From: an uncultured Prevotella sp.
GTDB lineage: Bacteria; Bacteroidota; Bacteroidia; Bacteroidales; Bacteroidaceae
Assembly: GCA_937922435.1 (NCBI GenBank)
Contig: CAKZVT010000030.1
Location: 79,908-143,907 of the forward strand
DNA: 64,000 nt
Direction: 5' to 3'
Position 1 is the stretch's first letter. Every line of letters starts with the position of its first letter. The translations under genes were made by a program, and so were the position numbers. The notes beneath the pieces are model-generated. The model made no database searches. It saw only the letters and a program-made list of their open reading frames with translations, and had not been told where the DNA came from. Positions 45,599 through 54,623 of this stretch are shown here, piece after piece.

Positions 45599-45702
45599 AT
45601 TGAGAATGGAGAATGTAGAGTTGAGAATTATGATTACCTTTAATGCTTGGAAACCGGTAGGGGTAATCATAATTCTCAACTCTACATTCTCAATTCTCAA
45701 TT
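45599..45702. repeat. Inverted repeat of the GAGAATGGAGAAT/GATTACC type, copy 2
   Basis: Arms of about 41 bp (45599-45638 and 45662-45702) pair with one mismatch. The central segment TTTAATGCTTGGAAACCGGTA resembles that of the copy at 41304-41400. The 45401-45921 spacer contains this element, array 9 and two promoters, but no gene. Confidence 0.9.
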
Positions 45703-45704
45703 CA

Positions 45705-45783
45705 AAAGACGGCAAATGGCGTTGCAAAAGGCCGTCTTTCGCACGCTAAAAGGCCGTCTTTTGCAATGTAAAAGATGGTCTTT
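45705..45783. repeat. 22-bp phased palindromic array, 4 units (array 9)
   Basis: Cores start at 45705, 45727, 45749 and 45771, exactly 22 bp apart. It directly abuts the 45599-45702 inverted repeat. Confidence 0.92.
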
Positions 45784-45921
45784 TGTAACGTATTGAAAGC
45801 CAATGCGTTGCGGCGGTGGTCGTCGGCGGCCTTCTGAAAGTAAAATTTTTCACGCTTCGTCGACGGTTTTTTGAGGTTTATTTAGTAATTTCGCAGCTTG
45901 TAAAAACAATGTAACGACGAC

Positions 45922-47217
45922 ATGCTTACAGCTGAAGAACGCAACGCGATTATATCGCTCATACACAGGCAGGTAGTACCAGCCATCGGATGTACCGAGC
46001 CTATGGCCGTAGCCTTGTGCGTAGCCAAGGCGAGGGAACTGCTCGGCGTATTGCCCGAGAGCATCGACATACGCCTCAGTGCCAACATCCTGAAGAACGC
46101 CATGGGCGTAGGCATACCCGGCACGGGCATGACCGGCCTTCCCATAGCCGTGGCCTTGGGCGCGCTTATAGGCCGCCCGGAACTGGGACTGGAGGTGCTC
46201 CAGGACTGCAACCGCGACGCCGTGGAGCGCGGCAAGCGGTTTATTGCTGGCGGAAGGCTGCGCATCGGCCTCGACGAGGCCGCCCCCGACAAGCTATATA
46301 TTAAGGTGACGGTGAGCGGCGGAGGGCATGAGGCCGAGGCGCACATCGCCACGGAGCATACCAACTTCGTCTACCTGCGCCGCGACGGCGACGTGCTCGA
46401 GGACAAGCCGGTACACGCCGGCCATGCAGCCGACGAGGAGGAAGTGCCCCTTACATTGAGAAAGGTTTATGACTTTGCCACCGAGACCGACGTTGACGAC
46501 CTGCGCTTCATCCTCGAGGCGCGCGACATGAACGAGGCGGCGGCCGCCGACGGCCTGCGCGAGAACTTCGGCCACCAGCTCGGCAAGACCCTTTGCAGTC
46601 CCCTCGGGCGCGGAATAATGGGCGAAGGCATCTTCTCCAAGGTGCTCTCGGCCACCAGTTGCGCCTGCGACGCGCGCATGGCCGGGGCGATGATACCCGT
46701 GATGAGCAACTCGGGCAGCGGCAACCAGGGCATCTGCGCGACGATGCCCGTGGCCGTGTTCGCCGAGGAAAACCACAACACCGAGGAGGAGACAATCCGC
46801 GCCCTCATACTAAGCAACCTTACGGCAATATACATAAAGCAGCACCTCGGCACGCTCTCCGCCCTCTGCGGATGCGTGGTGGCGAGCACGGGCAGCAGCT
46901 GCGGCATAACGTATCTTATGGGCGGCAGCTACGAGCAGATAGCATTCTCCGTTAAGAACATGATTGCCAACCTCACCGGCATGATTTGCGACGGAGCCAA
47001 ACCCAGCTGCGCCTTGAAGCTGACGTCGGGCGTAAGCACCGCCATCCTTAGCGCGATGCTCGCCATACAGAACAAGCATGTAACATCGGTGGAGGGCATC
47101 ATCGACGACGACGTTGACCAGAGCATACGCAACCTCACCGAAATAGGCCGCCGCGGAATGGACGAGACCGACCGCTATGTACTCGACATAATGACACATA
47201 AGAAAGTGAAGAGTTAA
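45922..47217 (+). CDS. L-cysteine desulfidase family protein (CyuA/YhaM, UPF0597)
   Basis: A 431-residue cytoplasmic protein of the serine-dehydratase-alpha-like family. The family degrades L-cysteine to pyruvate, ammonia and sulfide with a [4Fe-4S] cluster. Cysteines that could bind it are in IGCTEPMAVAL (about residue 24) and CGCVVASTGSSCGITYL (about 315-330), and a substrate-binding region is MSNSGSGNQGI. Its -7 box is TAATTTCG at 45886-45893, one change from consensus. A substrate other than cysteine, such as D- or L-serine, cannot be excluded by eye. The next gene, dsbD, starts 117 bp later on the same strand. Confidence 0.88.
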   Translation: MLTAEERNAIISLIHRQVVPAIGCTEPMAVALCVAKARELLGVLPESIDIRLSANILKNAMGVGIPGTGMTGLPIAVALGALIGRPELGLEVLQDCNRDAVERGKRFIAGGRLRIGLDEAAPDKLYIKVTVSGGGHEAEAHIATEHTNFVYLRRDGDVLEDKPVHAGHAADEEEVPLTLRKVYDFATETDVDDLRFILEARDMNEAAAADGLRENFGHQLGKTLCSPLGRGIMGEGIFSKVLSATSCACDARMAGAMIPVMSNSGSGNQGICATMPVAVFAEENHNTEEETIRALILSNLTAIYIKQHLGTLSALCGCVVASTGSSCGITYLMGGSYEQIAFSVKNMIANLTGMICDGAKPSCALKLTSGVSTAILSAMLAIQNKHVTSVEGIIDDDVDQSIRNLTEIGRRGMDETDRYVLDIMTHKKVKS

Positions 47218-47333
47218 GAACTGAAAGTCAGCGTCAAGCTAATTAAGAGTTTTCTTACAATGGCGCATAGGGCTAATCAGGCTCATTTGGCCTATTCGTC
47301 CTATCCCAATACACCATCCAACAACAAGCGATT

Positions 47334-49340
47334 ATGAAGAAACAGTTTTTTATGACACTGCTCCTGGCGCTGCTTGCCGTGACGGCCGGCGCGCAGATGC
47401 AGGACCCCGTACACTTCAGCGTGAGCCAGAAGAAGGTGGCGGAGGACATCGTAGAGGTAACGTTCAGCGGCAAAATAGACGCCGGGTGGCACGTTTATTC
47501 GACCGGTTTGCCTGATGGCGGCCCGATATCGGCCACCATCACCACCGAGACCGCCGACGGGGCGAAGGCCGAAGGCAAGCTCGGACATAGGGGAAACGAG
47601 GTCAACAAGTTTGACAACATGTTCCAGATGAACCTGCGTTACTTCGAGAACAGCGTCACGTTCGTGCAGAAATACAAAATAACGGGCAAGACTTACCATA
47701 TCAAGGGCTATCTGGAGTACGGCTCGTGCAACGACGAAATGTGCATGCCTCCTACGCAAGTGGAGTTCGACTTCAAGGGCGAAGGCGTGGCGGATGCGCC
47801 CAAAGAACCTGTCGTAGAGGAGAAACCGGCGGCTGATACGGTAGCTGTGGCCGACACGGCGAAGACCGACACCGCTGTGGTCGCCGCTGTTCCAGAGGTT
47901 GACAGCGACTCTCTTTGGACGCCGGTAATCAGCGAACTGCAGGCCATGAACGGCCAGCAGGGCAGCGCCGACCACTCTTGGCTGTACATATTCTTCATGG
48001 GTTTCGTGGGCGGACTTGTCGCCTTGTTCACTCCCTGTGTGTGGCCCATCATCCCGATGACCGTCAGCTTCTTCTTGAAACGCGCCAAGGACAAGCGCAA
48101 GGGCGTGCGCGACGCCGTGACGTATGGCATTTCCATCGTGGTAATCTACCTCGTCCTCGGCCTTGCCATAACGGCTTTGCTCGGTGCGAGCGCGCTCAAC
48201 GCACTGTCAACCAACGCCGTGTTCAACATCTTCTTCTGCCTGTTGCTGGTGGTGTTCGCCCTTTCCTTCTTCGGATGGTTCGAGCTTACGCTGCCCTCTT
48301 CGTGGACGAACAAGGTCGACAGCAAGGCTTCTTCCACGAGCGGACTGCTTAGCATATTCCTCATGGCGTTCACGTTGACGCTCGTGTCGTTCTCTTGCAC
48401 AGGTCCCATCATCGGCTTCCTGCTCGTCGAGGTGAGCACGTCGGGCAGCATAGCAGGCCCTGCCGTGGGCATGGCTGGTTTCGCCATAGCCTTGGCTTTG
48501 CCGTTCACGCTGTTCGCCTTGTTCCCCACATGGCTGAAGCAAGCGCCCAAGTCGGGCGGCTGGATGAACACCATCAAGGTGGTATTGGGCTTCATCGAGC
48601 TGGCCTTCGCACTCAAGTTCTTCTCCGTGGCCGACCTTGCATACGGCTGGGGACTGCTCGACCGCGAGGTGTTCCTCTCGCTTTGGATAGTCATCTTCGG
48701 CCTGCTCGGCCTCTATCTCATAGGCAAACTCAAGTTCCGTAGCGACGGCGACGACAACCGTGCGATGCCCGTGCCGTGCATAATGCTGGGATTGTTGTCG
48801 CTGGCTTTCACCGTCTACATGATTCCCGGGCTGTGGGGTGCGCCCTGCAAGGCCGTCAGCGCCTTTGCTCCGCCCATGAACACGCAGGACTTCAACTTGT
48901 ATCACAACGAGGTGAAGCCGCGCTTTACCGACTACGAGCAGGGCATGGCGGCGGCCAAGGCCGAAGGAAAGCCCGTGCTTGTCGACTTTACCGGCTTCGG
49001 CTGCGTCAACTGCCGTAAGATGGAGGCGGCTGTATGGACCGACCCGCAGGTGGCCGACAAGCTGACGAATGACTACGTGCTCATTTCCCTTTACGTTGAC
49101 GACAAGCAGCCGCTGGCCGAGCCTATGGAAGTGACGGAGAACGGAAAGAAGCGCACGTTGCGCACCGTAGGCGACAAGTGGAGCTACCTGCAACGCAGCA
49201 AGTTCGGCGCTAACGCCCAGCCCTTCTACGTCATTCTCGACAACGAGGGCAAGCCCCTGGCCGGCTCTTACAGCTATGACGAGGACATTTCGCTGTACAC
49301 CGAGTTCCTGAACAAGGGCTTGCAGAATTACGGCAAGTGA
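47334..49340 (+). CDS. dsbD: Thiol:disulfide interchange protein, DsbD family
   Basis: A 668-residue three-part protein. A signal peptide leads to an N-terminal periplasmic DsbD-alpha-like domain (about 25-150) with the cysteine pair in GSCNDEMCMPP. A membrane part of about eight segments (about 215-470) contains TPCVWPIIPMTVSF and SCTGPIIGF, the two redox cysteines that pass electrons. A C-terminal thioredoxin-like domain follows, with FTGFGCVNCRKM as the CxxC-type site. It imports reducing power from cytoplasmic thioredoxin to the periplasm. Length and order are normal; a role together with the preceding sulfur-amino-acid gene is possible but unproven. Confidence 0.94.
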   Translation: MKKQFFMTLLLALLAVTAGAQMQDPVHFSVSQKKVAEDIVEVTFSGKIDAGWHVYSTGLPDGGPISATITTETADGAKAEGKLGHRGNEVNKFDNMFQMNLRYFENSVTFVQKYKITGKTYHIKGYLEYGSCNDEMCMPPTQVEFDFKGEGVADAPKEPVVEEKPAADTVAVADTAKTDTAVVAAVPEVDSDSLWTPVISELQAMNGQQGSADHSWLYIFFMGFVGGLVALFTPCVWPIIPMTVSFFLKRAKDKRKGVRDAVTYGISIVVIYLVLGLAITALLGASALNALSTNAVFNIFFCLLLVVFALSFFGWFELTLPSSWTNKVDSKASSTSGLLSIFLMAFTLTLVSFSCTGPIIGFLLVEVSTSGSIAGPAVGMAGFAIALALPFTLFALFPTWLKQAPKSGGWMNTIKVVLGFIELAFALKFFSVADLAYGWGLLDREVFLSLWIVIFGLLGLYLIGKLKFRSDGDDNRAMPVPCIMLGLLSLAFTVYMIPGLWGAPCKAVSAFAPPMNTQDFNLYHNEVKPRFTDYEQGMAAAKAEGKPVLVDFTGFGCVNCRKMEAAVWTDPQVADKLTNDYVLISLYVDDKQPLAEPMEVTENGKKRTLRTVGDKWSYLQRSKFGANAQPFYVILDNEGKPLAGSYSYDEDISLYTEFLNKGLQNYGK

Positions 49341-49376
49341 CATATTGAACTAATGCCGACAACCTGTCGGTTTTCA

Positions 49377-49455
49377 AAAGGTGGCCTTTCGCATTGCGAA
49401 AGGCCACCTTTTGCGTTGTAATATGCCGCCTTTTGCAGGGCGAAAGGTGGCATAT
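49377..49455. repeat. 22-bp phased palindromic array, 4 units (array 10)
   Basis: Cores start at 49377, 49399, 49421 and 49443, exactly 22 bp apart; the third is the ATATG variant. The right flank CCGTTGGCTGTCAACGG then GTTACGG is a clean flanking palindrome. The 49341-49723 spacer holds this array and the small transcription unit described next. Confidence 0.92.
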
Positions 49456-49620
49456 TGGAAAACCGTTGGCTGTCAACGGGTTACGGATGGGTTGTAAGTG
49501 GGCGTTTGTAAGGTGCTTTTTGTGGGGCTGATTGAGTCGCTAAAAGGACAGGACGGACGGTTGCCGTTTGACTTAAATCAATAAAACAGGGGTGTAAAAC
49601 GAAAAGATGCTAACTTTTTG

Positions 49621-49720
49621 TTGTGATTTTTGATAAAATCATTACCTTTGCATCGTGTTTTTCATAGTATTAGATTTAAGGTTAACAATGGATGGGGGCT
49701 CAGCGGAGTCCTCTTTTTTT
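49621..49720 (+). ncRNA. Candidate short RNA with its own promoter and terminator
   Basis: Promoter TTG (49621-49623), 19 bp, TACCTTTG (49643-49650). A hairpin GGGCTC-AGCG-GAGTCC lies at about 49696-49711, followed by TCTTTTTTT (49712-49720). The predicted RNA is about 65 nt. A 13-codon frame from ATG 49688 (MDGGSAESSFFML) overlaps the hairpin. It points into the 3' end of the convergent helicase gene, so it could also act as that gene's downstream neighbour or antisense RNA. Confidence 0.5.
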
Positions 49721-49723
49721 ATG

Positions 49724-52700
49724 CTATAAAATTCCGCCTTTCTCCCTGACATATTCCATCAGCCGCTTGAACACGGGGTTCTTGCCGAGTGTCGCGGCGT
49801 TGCCCGTCATGACGGTTTGGCGGCGTGCGCGTGTCAGCGCGACGTTCAGTTTGCGGTCGATGGTGTGCCCGCCGTCGTCGAAGCAGCTGCCTGCGAGGAA
49901 CTCAAGCTGCCATTCGTTCTGCACGGTGAACGAGTAAATGATGACGTCGCGCTGGCTGCCCTGGTAGCGTTCCACCGTGTCTATTGACACCGCTTCAAGC
50001 TCGGGCATGCCGAAACGCTCCGCTTCGCGGCGTATTACGGCTATTTGGTTGCGGTAAGGAACGATGACCCCGATGCTTTTCGCAGGGTCGAACGCCGCGC
50101 CGAGCATCAGTCTTACGCGCCTCATCACTTCCGCCACGATGGCCGCTTCGGCCGTGTTCACCTTGTCAGAAAGTTCCGGCCTGCGGCACATGGGCGACGG
50201 GATGAACACCATGCGGTGCGTGCGCAGCAGCGTGTCGAGGCGGTCGCCAAGGCCGATGTCGGCGTATGGCAGGGCGGTTTCTTGCTGATGGGGCAGGGGA
50301 ACGGCCTCAAGCCGCTCGCTTTCGTAGAACTCGTGGCTGGGAAAGAAGGCCACGTCGGGGTGCATGCGGCCGTGGCGGCGCAGCACGCCGGTGAACTCCG
50401 TGCGCCCGGCCTTGCGCTCAAGGCGCAGCAGCCGCTCGAATAGCGAGTCGCGGCAGTCGGTAAGGCCGATGGCGCGCAGTGCTTCGCTTGTTACGGCCGA
50501 CGACGTTTCGTCCTGCCTTACGACGGCAGGCAGCTGCTTGTGGTCGCCCGTAAGCACGAACTTCCGTATCCTGCATTCTTGCTGTCCGTCGCCGCCTGTG
50601 CGGTGGGCGGCAAGCAGTCCTACGATGTTCGGCTCCAATATTTGCGACGCTTCGTCGACGATTGCCAGCGTGAACGCCTTTATGTCGAATATGAACGGGC
50701 GCGACATGATGGTAGATGTAGTGCCGACGATGACGCGAGCGGCCCCGATTTGCGCCCTCACGCCGTCTAAGTGGGGACTACGGCGCACTGTTTCAGCCAG
50801 CAGGCGGTGCTTGAACGCCGGGTCGGCGCTGTACTCGCTGCCTATGCGGATGTAGTCTACGCCTGTGCTTTCGAGCATCGCGCACAGCTCGTCCACAGCC
50901 CTGTTGGTGTATGCAGTGAGCAGTATTGATGCGCTGTCGTCAGTCAGTTCTTCCTCGACCATGTAGCGAATGGCCATCGAAGTCTTGCCCGTTCCGGGCG
51001 GACCTACCAGCAGAAAGTAGTCCTCGGCTTGCTTTATGCGCAGCAGCACGTCGTCATACGCCTCGTTGTACGTTTTCGTCAGCCGCCGCGAAGCGTCCCT
51101 TCGGGGGGCGCGTTGGCCGAGAAGCAGGGCCTTGCGGCCGGCCGGAGCGGTGATTAGCTCGTGCAGTCCGCGCAGCGCTCCGCCCTGTGTGGCATCGCTT
51201 CCGGCGTGCTCCACGGCGTAGAGAGTATTGTCTCCGTCGCTCGAAACTTTAAGTATTTCAGGGTTCTTTTGCCCGTTTGCCAGGGCTATTGTCAGGCTTG
51301 CGGTGTGCAGTTCGGCGATGTTGCCCTTGTAAAGCAGGGCGTTGCGCACGTCGGGTTGCTGGCCGCGGCGGTACGGATAGAGGTAAACCATGTCGCCGCG
51401 GCGGAAGTTTGGCAGGAAACTCACGCCCTGGTCGGGCACGGAGAGCGTCAATATGTCGGGTGCGTCGCCGTCTCCGCCGCACCGTTTCGCCGTTATTGTA
51501 AGTCCGGTATATATGTTGCCGGTCTCCGTTTTCTCGCTTACCGGCATGTTCCAGAGGTCGGCCGTGCAGGCCGAAACACCCTCCTGCGAGCCCACTTTGC
51601 CAAGAAGCTGCTCGCGGTAGACGAACGTCGCCATTGCGCAAAAGTATTCCTTTTCGAGCGGCTGCATGCGTCTTAGCGGTTCGGTTACGGCCTCTATTTG
51701 CGGCAGTAGCCATGTGTGGTAGAACGAGTTGTCCATTCCGGCGGTGTTGACGGTAGCCGGAGTGAGGTAGGGCAGTACCTTCCCGAAGCCAAGGCTGGCT
51801 ATGGTGAAGTCGGTTGCGGCAATCATGTTGCGCAGCTTTATGGCCTCGCGGAACAGCGCACGGTAGAAAGCTACGGCCACGAGGCCGCTTTCGGGCGCGT
51901 ATTTGGAGTAGAGCAGGCGTATGTCGAGGCGGTCTTGGCCGAGCTGGAAGTTGTATCTTAGCACGCCGTAGTACAGCAACAGCTGCACGTAATGCGGCTC
52001 CAGCTGCATTGAGCCGTGGCCTCCCGGGCGGCCGGAGGCTATGTTCCGGTTCTTGCCTGCCTTCTGTTCGACGAGCAGTCGGAAGTCGTCTGTCATCAAA
52101 TCGACGCGTCCTTGCAGGCCGAGACGCTCGCAGATGAACGACGGTTCGAGCACGGCGCGGCTTCGGTCGTGGTCGGCGAACATCACGTTGACGGCCTTGC
52201 GTATGTTGTCCGCCTGCCTTTCGGCCTCCGCCTTGAACTCTTTTGCATTGAAACCGGGGCACGAACAGTATTCAAGAGCCTTGTCGGCGAAGTTGCGGCG
52301 CAGCGTTTCTGCAAGACTGAAGCTGTCCTTTCCGTTCACAATGTCGTCGAGAACTGCGCCTGCGAGGTTGCCAAGCAGTATGGCTTGGCTGTTCGCACGC
52401 GGTTTCATTCGGTCGATAGTGTAGGTCAGGGGGTGGTGTCCGTAGTCCTTGAAGCAGGCCGCTATTGAGCTGATGTCGATGAGATAGTCAGGCTCAACGA
52501 CGACGATGCCGGGCACGACGACGCTCTCCACGCCTTCCGGCGCGGTCTCTTTACCGTCCTTCAGACGGCTCATTTTGCAGTCCAAAAGGTTTAGCTGCAT
52601 TCCCTCGCGCATCATCTTGCGCAGGTAAGCGAGGCTGTCGTCGGTGCAGTCTACGGCCAGCGTCTGTCCGTCAAGCCCCCTTTCGGCGGCCACATATATA

Positions 52701-53131
52701 TATAAGGTGTCCCAACTCCTCACTATGCAGCGTATGTAGCGCACGTCAACGCCTTCCGTCCGGCTGTAAGCCTTGTCCTCGGGCGGCAGCGCTTGCAGCA
52801 GCTTTTGCGGCACGCCGTCGCTCGTTATGGCCGAAACCAGGCGGCAGAGGGCGTGCAGTCCGTGCATGAAGTCGGCCTGCTCTACGGCCTCTGTGCTGTT
52901 TGTGGCACGGCGCAGTGCCTGCAACGCTATCTTGTCGGGCACGCGCATGTTGTGCCTGCGGCACAGGAAGTCAACCTGCGAGAACAGGTTTCCGTATGCC
53001 TGACCCGTACCGCGAAGCCCCTCGTGGCAGGCAAGCACAAGCGTTTCGTGCGCCATCTTGTTGGCCGCCAGCGGCTCCGCGCCGTCAAGTACGGGGATGA
53101 TTTCGAGGATTCGGGAGTATAAATAATTCAT
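49724..53131 (-). CDS. Large SF1 helicase with nuclease-like domain (Dna2-like)
   Basis: A 1135-residue cytoplasmic protein. The C-terminal half is a superfamily 1B helicase: Walker A VGPPGTGKTS (about residue 705), Walker B AIVDEASQI, GDHKQLPAVV, GVIVPYRNQIAV, VERYQGSQRDVIIYS and NVALTRARRQ. In the N-terminal half, GRVDLM and LLVEQKAGK (about 355-375) fit the D...ExK part of a PD-(D/E)XK nuclease, with a CSC motif shortly before. This layout resembles Dna2 and RecB-like helicase-nucleases. Repair is the conservative reading; phage defence is possible. It stands alone between repeat-rich spacers. Confidence 0.85.
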   Translation of the reverse strand: MNYLYSRILEIIPVLDGAEPLAANKMAHETLVLACHEGLRGTGQAYGNLFSQVDFLCRRHNMRVPDKIALQALRRATNSTEAVEQADFMHGLHALCRLVSAITSDGVPQKLLQALPPEDKAYSRTEGVDVRYIRCIVRSWDTLYIYVAAERGLDGQTLAVDCTDDSLAYLRKMMREGMQLNLLDCKMSRLKDGKETAPEGVESVVVPGIVVVEPDYLIDISSIAACFKDYGHHPLTYTIDRMKPRANSQAILLGNLAGAVLDDIVNGKDSFSLAETLRRNFADKALEYCSCPGFNAKEFKAEAERQADNIRKAVNVMFADHDRSRAVLEPSFICERLGLQGRVDLMTDDFRLLVEQKAGKNRNIASGRPGGHGSMQLEPHYVQLLLYYGVLRYNFQLGQDRLDIRLLYSKYAPESGLVAVAFYRALFREAIKLRNMIAATDFTIASLGFGKVLPYLTPATVNTAGMDNSFYHTWLLPQIEAVTEPLRRMQPLEKEYFCAMATFVYREQLLGKVGSQEGVSACTADLWNMPVSEKTETGNIYTGLTITAKRCGGDGDAPDILTLSVPDQGVSFLPNFRRGDMVYLYPYRRGQQPDVRNALLYKGNIAELHTASLTIALANGQKNPEILKVSSDGDNTLYAVEHAGSDATQGGALRGLHELITAPAGRKALLLGQRAPRRDASRRLTKTYNEAYDDVLLRIKQAEDYFLLVGPPGTGKTSMAIRYMVEEELTDDSASILLTAYTNRAVDELCAMLESTGVDYIRIGSEYSADPAFKHRLLAETVRRSPHLDGVRAQIGAARVIVGTTSTIMSRPFIFDIKAFTLAIVDEASQILEPNIVGLLAAHRTGGDGQQECRIRKFVLTGDHKQLPAVVRQDETSSAVTSEALRAIGLTDCRDSLFERLLRLERKAGRTEFTGVLRRHGRMHPDVAFFPSHEFYESERLEAVPLPHQQETALPYADIGLGDRLDTLLRTHRMVFIPSPMCRRPELSDKVNTAEAAIVAEVMRRVRLMLGAAFDPAKSIGVIVPYRNQIAVIRREAERFGMPELEAVSIDTVERYQGSQRDVIIYSFTVQNEWQLEFLAGSCFDDGGHTIDRKLNVALTRARRQTVMTGNAATLGKNPVFKRLMEYVREKGGIL

Positions 53132-53140
53132 AATGTCTTA

Positions 53141-53345
53141 TTTAATGAATAATGAAAAATGAATAATGAAAAATCCATTTGTGGCTTATTGGGTAATTAT
53201 TTATGGTTGATAATTGTCCATCTGATTGTACATTATTCATTATTCATTTTTCATTAAACCACTGATAAATTATTCATTATTCATTTTTAATTGTTCATTA
53301 AACCACTGATAAATTATTCATTATTCATTTTTCATTGTTCATTTT
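53141..53345. repeat. AT-rich direct and inverted repeats (TTCATTATTCATTTTT type)
   Basis: AATGAATAATGAAAAATGAATAATGAAAAAT (as two shorter steps) near 53154-53173 is the reverse of several TTATTCATTATTCATTTTT units at 53232-53345. A unit of about 45 bp containing TTCATTAAACCACTGATAAA is tandemly duplicated (about 53250 and 53295). It fills the spacer between the helicase and the esterase gene. Confidence 0.75.
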
Positions 53346-53353
53346 TAATTTAC

Positions 53354-54361
53354 CTACTGTCCTCCCAGCCGTCCGAAGAACTCTATTATTTCCTCCCACG
53401 TCTTGAAAGTGTCGTCGCCGAAGCGGATGCGCGTGCCGGCGAAGTCGGCCGCATGGCATTCGTCCGACGGCTCAATGATGTAGTCGCCGTACAGAAGGTC
53501 GTAGCGGTTGGTGAACACCATGTGCTGCCATGCAGGCACGTTGACCACGTCGTTGGCCCATGCGGTGACGTCGGCGATGTACGCCGGGTTGTCAGTAGGT
53601 GCCGGAGCTATTATATATAAGGTGTAATTGTCGAGCAGGAAGTTCACCGCCTTCATCGCGCTCGACTGCTGCCGCCCGTGCGCGTCGCGCAGGGTGTCGA
53701 TGCCGATGTAGACGATTGGGCGCGTGCGTCCCTGCTGGCGGTCGTCAATCCAGCGTATTACGGGTATTACGGAGTGCAGCAGTATGCCGTCGTTCATGCG
53801 GTGTTCGCCGTGGAAGGAGATGGCGTTGCGGTAGTGGGAGGCGAACAAGTCGCGCGTGTGTACTACCGGGTCGGCGTCGCCGAAGAGGCCGAACACCCTC
53901 TGCTTCGCCTCCTCTTCCGTCACGCCGGTGAAGCATTGCGCCGTCATCTCCTTGTATTCCTCGACCAGCGGCTTGGTTACAAAGAACTCCGTCTGGCCGT
54001 CCTGCCTAGGATTCAGGAACGTGTTGCGCCCCAACATGCCGTGCTTCAGCATCGTCTCGCCCATCTGGAACGCCGGGTTTACCAGTATTCGGTCGTGTCC
54101 GTAAAGCATTTCGGCGTACATGCCGCCCATCGACGTGCCTATGATTAGGTCTGGTTGCTCCGTCTCGCACAGCCCTTTCAGCAGCTGCATGGCCTCTGCC
54201 GGGTGCAGCGGCAGGTCGGGGGCTACGACCGTCGCGCCGGGAAGCATCTCGCGTATTTTCGTCACCGTGCCCGAGCTGCCCGACGAGGCGAAGCCGTGTA
54301 CGTAAAGGATTTTCTTGCCGTCCATCACGTCGGGGAACTGTATTTTGTAGTTTATTTCCAT
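53354..54361 (-). CDS. Fusion of a YqiA-like esterase and a HAD-like domain
   Basis: A 335-residue cytoplasmic protein from the ATG at 54361; the extra 12 codons upstream sit on a -7 box (54395-54402). Residues about 1-190 match YqiA-type alpha/beta hydrolases: ILYVHGFASSGSSGT and the nucleophile elbow LIIGTSMGGMYAE, then GDADPVV and GEHRM with the catalytic Asp and His. Residues about 200-335 resemble the core of a HAD or 5'-nucleotidase-like protein (PIVYIGIDTL, FLLDNYTLYIIAPAP, YIIEPSDECHAADFAGTRIRFG). The HAD catalytic DxD is not obvious, so that half may be degenerate. The two-domain architecture is rare in my experience. Confidence 0.82.
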   Translation of the reverse strand: MEINYKIQFPDVMDGKKILYVHGFASSGSSGTVTKIREMLPGATVVAPDLPLHPAEAMQLLKGLCETEQPDLIIGTSMGGMYAEMLYGHDRILVNPAFQMGETMLKHGMLGRNTFLNPRQDGQTEFFVTKPLVEEYKEMTAQCFTGVTEEEAKQRVFGLFGDADPVVHTRDLFASHYRNAISFHGEHRMNDGILLHSVIPVIRWIDDRQQGRTRPIVYIGIDTLRDAHGRQQSSAMKAVNFLLDNYTLYIIAPAPTDNPAYIADVTAWANDVVNVPAWQHMVFTNRYDLLYGDYIIEPSDECHAADFAGTRIRFGDDTFKTWEEIIEFFGRLGGQ

Positions 54362-54394
54362 CGTAAAACCTCTTTTCCTGATGTTATGTGTATG

Positions 54395-54402
54395 CAAAAT
54401 TA
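54395..54402 (-). promoter_or_regulatory. -7 box of the esterase fusion gene
   Basis: TAATTTTG on the minus strand, about 34 bp before the ATG at 54361. Confidence 0.5.
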
Positions 54403-54539
54403 CGCAAAAAATCCGTCATGCGGCACGCTTCCAGCCATTTTCCTTGGATTGTTCCGACACCGTTTTCCGCGCCTTTGGTGTCTTATTTTAGCTTGTTTTG
54501 TAACCGATTGAAAATCAGTTGCTTACGAAACGCCTTGCA

Positions 54540-54618
54540 AAAGGCCGTCTTTCGCGTTGTAAAAGATGGCCTTTTAGCTTGTAAAACGTGGCCTTTTGGA
54601 AGCTGAAAGGTGGCATAT
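54540..54618. repeat. 22-bp phased palindromic array, 4 units (array 11)
   Basis: Cores start at 54540, 54562, 54584 and 54606, exactly 22 bp apart. The left flank (54500-54527) is a flanking palindrome; the right flank is replaced by a G-rich element at 54624. Confidence 0.92.
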
Positions 54619-54623
54619 TGGAA

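Noticed and set aside
53141..53345. The AT-rich TTCATTATTCATTTTT repeats as a replication origin.
   Set aside because: There are no DnaA-box clusters, and neither dnaA nor dnaN lies nearby; the repeats look like simple tandem duplications.
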